Shown here piece by piece: positions 62,128-64,000 of a stretch of DNA of 64,000 nt. Numbering within the stretch: the stretch's first letter is position 1; each line of letters opens with the position of its first letter. Under the pieces are notes generated by a model. The model searched no databases. It saw nothing but the letters and a program-made list of their open reading frames with translations, and was not told where the DNA came from. The stretch is from Certhia americana. Its lineage: Eukaryota > Chordata > Aves > Passeriformes > Certhiidae. The stretch spans positions 66,068,607 to 66,132,606 of the forward strand of contig CM031857.1 in assembly GCA_018697195.1 (NCBI GenBank), read 5' to 3'. The translations under genes and the position numbers were made by a program.

Positions 62128-64000
62128 TTATCCTCTCTATGTCCCTTCCTTACTTTATTAATTCCTTTTTTAATGCACAGGGTCCCTGGCAGGCAGGCAG
62201 CTCAGATAGGTGCTGACAGATGAGTTCCCTGTCCCCAACAACCTTCTTTCTCTGTTCTCAGATGCTGGGACTATGGCTGCTGTAAGCACTTGCTCTGAAA
62301 AGTCACTGTGAAAAGCCCAAATTGTTTTCTGGTTCGTGCTTTCAAAGGCATCAGACCTGGAGAAGGCAGTCTGCCTTGCAGATACCTTGGAAGGCAGGAA
62401 GTCTCTACAGTCTGCCTTGTAGATAAAGCAAAGCAGAAGCCTAGTTTTAAGTGCCCTGAACCTGTTCAGGAGGAGTGGTGTACCTCATTAGACTAAAATC
62501 AGCCTATCTGTGCACAGCCTTTATATCCTTGTGCAGCAGTCCCATCACTTGGTACCAGCAGTCCTCATAGCTTTACCTGAAAAAATCCCTGTTTCTCTTG
62601 ACTGCCTCATGTGTGCTGAGAAGGAGCAATCACAGCTTTGACATGAAAGCATATTCTTATCAATTAATCCTTTAAACAATTTCAGATGAGAAAATGTACT
62701 GTCTCACCATGACAAGTTCTGTAGGATCTCACATGCCTACAAAATAGTGAGTGTAGAGATGCTTGAAATACCTGTGAGATTCTCCACACGATACTGGAAA
62801 TGTCAGTGCAGGCACCACAACACCTGTTTCAAATAGTTCTGGGGAAAGGGTCTAGTCTACTCCCATCAGAGAGAAGTGAGTTAAATTGTCTCCTACAGCG
62901 AGAGAGGTTAAAGCTATCATACATTTACCTGTAGCTGCCTTTGTGCTGGCTGCCATGTTTTCATGTGACCAAATATCCAGAGAAGAAAAGAGGAGGAGGA
63001 GAACCCAAGGAGGAAAGAGGGGGCTGAAGCAGTATTGGTGATACTTTCTGCCAGGCACAGTGAATCCACAGTTATCTAACTGTCACAGGTATGCCCTCAA
63101 AAATACTTGTGGATCATCAAGAAACTTGCTGAGACTCCTGCCTGTGGGCATAGAGTTGGAAATGCCAGGATGCATTAAAAGGCAGTGATACTTTGCTCCT
63201 GGGAGAGAGCAGCAGAAGGGACCAAGTGTGAATCTACTGGAAGGCTCTGTAACGTCCTCCTGAGGAATTAACAGCATGAGATCCATGGCATTTTTGCTGC
63301 CTGTTTTCTGTCTTCCTCATTCTACATTGCACTGGAGTTAATGAATCCAACAGTAGTATCATAAATGTATCAGTTCATTGTAACAGGGTGCAAGAATCCC
63401 CTAAAGATCCTTGAAAGTGCAGTCCAGTTCACCATAACAGGAAAGTAATAACCTTTATCCTCCAGATATCCAACCAAACTTGTTTCATCTCCAAGATACA
63501 CCAAGAGCTTGTTGTCTTCTGGGAGTATTGCTTCAGCTGCCTTTTCTCAGCAGCAGCAGCAGCAAAGAGCGGGGGAAGAGGTGATTCTCAAAGTAAACAC
63601 ATGTCAAGCCTTTCAGGAGTTTATAGATTAGAAACAATGCTGTCAGTCTGAAACAAGGAAGTTGTGATTACAGGTCTACATGGAGGAAATGCTACAATTA
63701 ATGAGTCTGCTCCACCTTCGAAAAAATCAATAGGCTTGCTTCTGAGAGGTCATAGGAGCAAGTTATTTCTAGTCCTGTGAAGCTTCTGCAAGGAATGTGC
63801 TGTTGCCTCTGTGACACCTTGAGGACACAGAGCATTGGTGATTCTCATAATTAATAGGAGAAGGACAGTATGGAATATGGCAAGTGAGATAGCTGCAAAG
63901 GGTAGAGAGCTTCTGCAGTTCTCTAGAAGGTTGCCACCTTTTGATTTCATCTGGAGGAGTGAAGATTGGTCGGATGTAGAGTTCAGGTCTTATGTTAACT
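62128..64000. other. Noncoding stretch to the window end
   Basis: No gene recognised. Holds a diverged 18-bp duplication (62367-62384 and 62408-62425), a purine-rich patch near 62985-63025 and a (CAG)5 repeat at 63548-63563. Otherwise unique. Confidence 0.55.

Noticed and set aside
63548..63563. (CAG)5 repeat
   Set aside because: Too short to be notable and not inside any supported gene.

Overview
This window looks like nuclear DNA from a bird. The main evidence is several CR1 (chicken repeat 1) LINE fragments, including 3' ends with the repeated ATTCTATG-type octamer. A solo LTR at 12649-13221 resembles an ERV3/ERVL-type LTR family that I know from bird genomes. The rest is AT-rich, CpG-poor sequence with homopolymer runs, A/C-rich low-complexity tracts and old decayed repeats. 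I see no prokaryotic gene organisation, tRNA, rRNA, CRISPR array, integron or CpG-island promoter.

I could not identify a single protein-coding gene. The longest open frame is 137 codons (43381-43794), which is about what chance gives in 64 kb read in six frames. The window therefore reads as a gene desert or the inside of a very large intron.

Layout: 1-3575 is unique AT-rich DNA. 3576-4170 is a minus-strand CR1. 4171-12648 is AT-rich with small palindromes and an old repeat near 5000. 12649-13221 is the solo LTR. 13222-26988 holds a possible exon near 14.6 kb, an A/C tract, a tandem duplication plus hairpin at 22.3 kb, and candidate conserved noncoding blocks. 26989-27055 is a T19/G18 tract. 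27056-41567 holds a purine tract, candidate exons at 33.1 and 40.1 kb, and a near-perfect hairpin at 39.5 kb. 41568-41775 is a second minus-strand CR1. 41776-57080 is mostly unique sequence, with a 25-bp tandem duplication at 44.7 kb and a MIR-like core-SINE at 56.7 kb. Two plus-strand CR1 fragments follow at 57081-57122 and 58324-58480. The end of the window holds a coding-like but broken minus-strand frame at 61726-62127.

No set of genes here works together as a system, and I found nothing that can be called a new biological system. The points most worth checking are the broken coding-like frame at 61.7-62.1 kb, the open frame that starts exactly at a strong splice acceptor at 33134, the 23-bp-arm hairpin at 39474-39522, and the 16-bp tandem duplication abutting a hairpin at 22284-22368.
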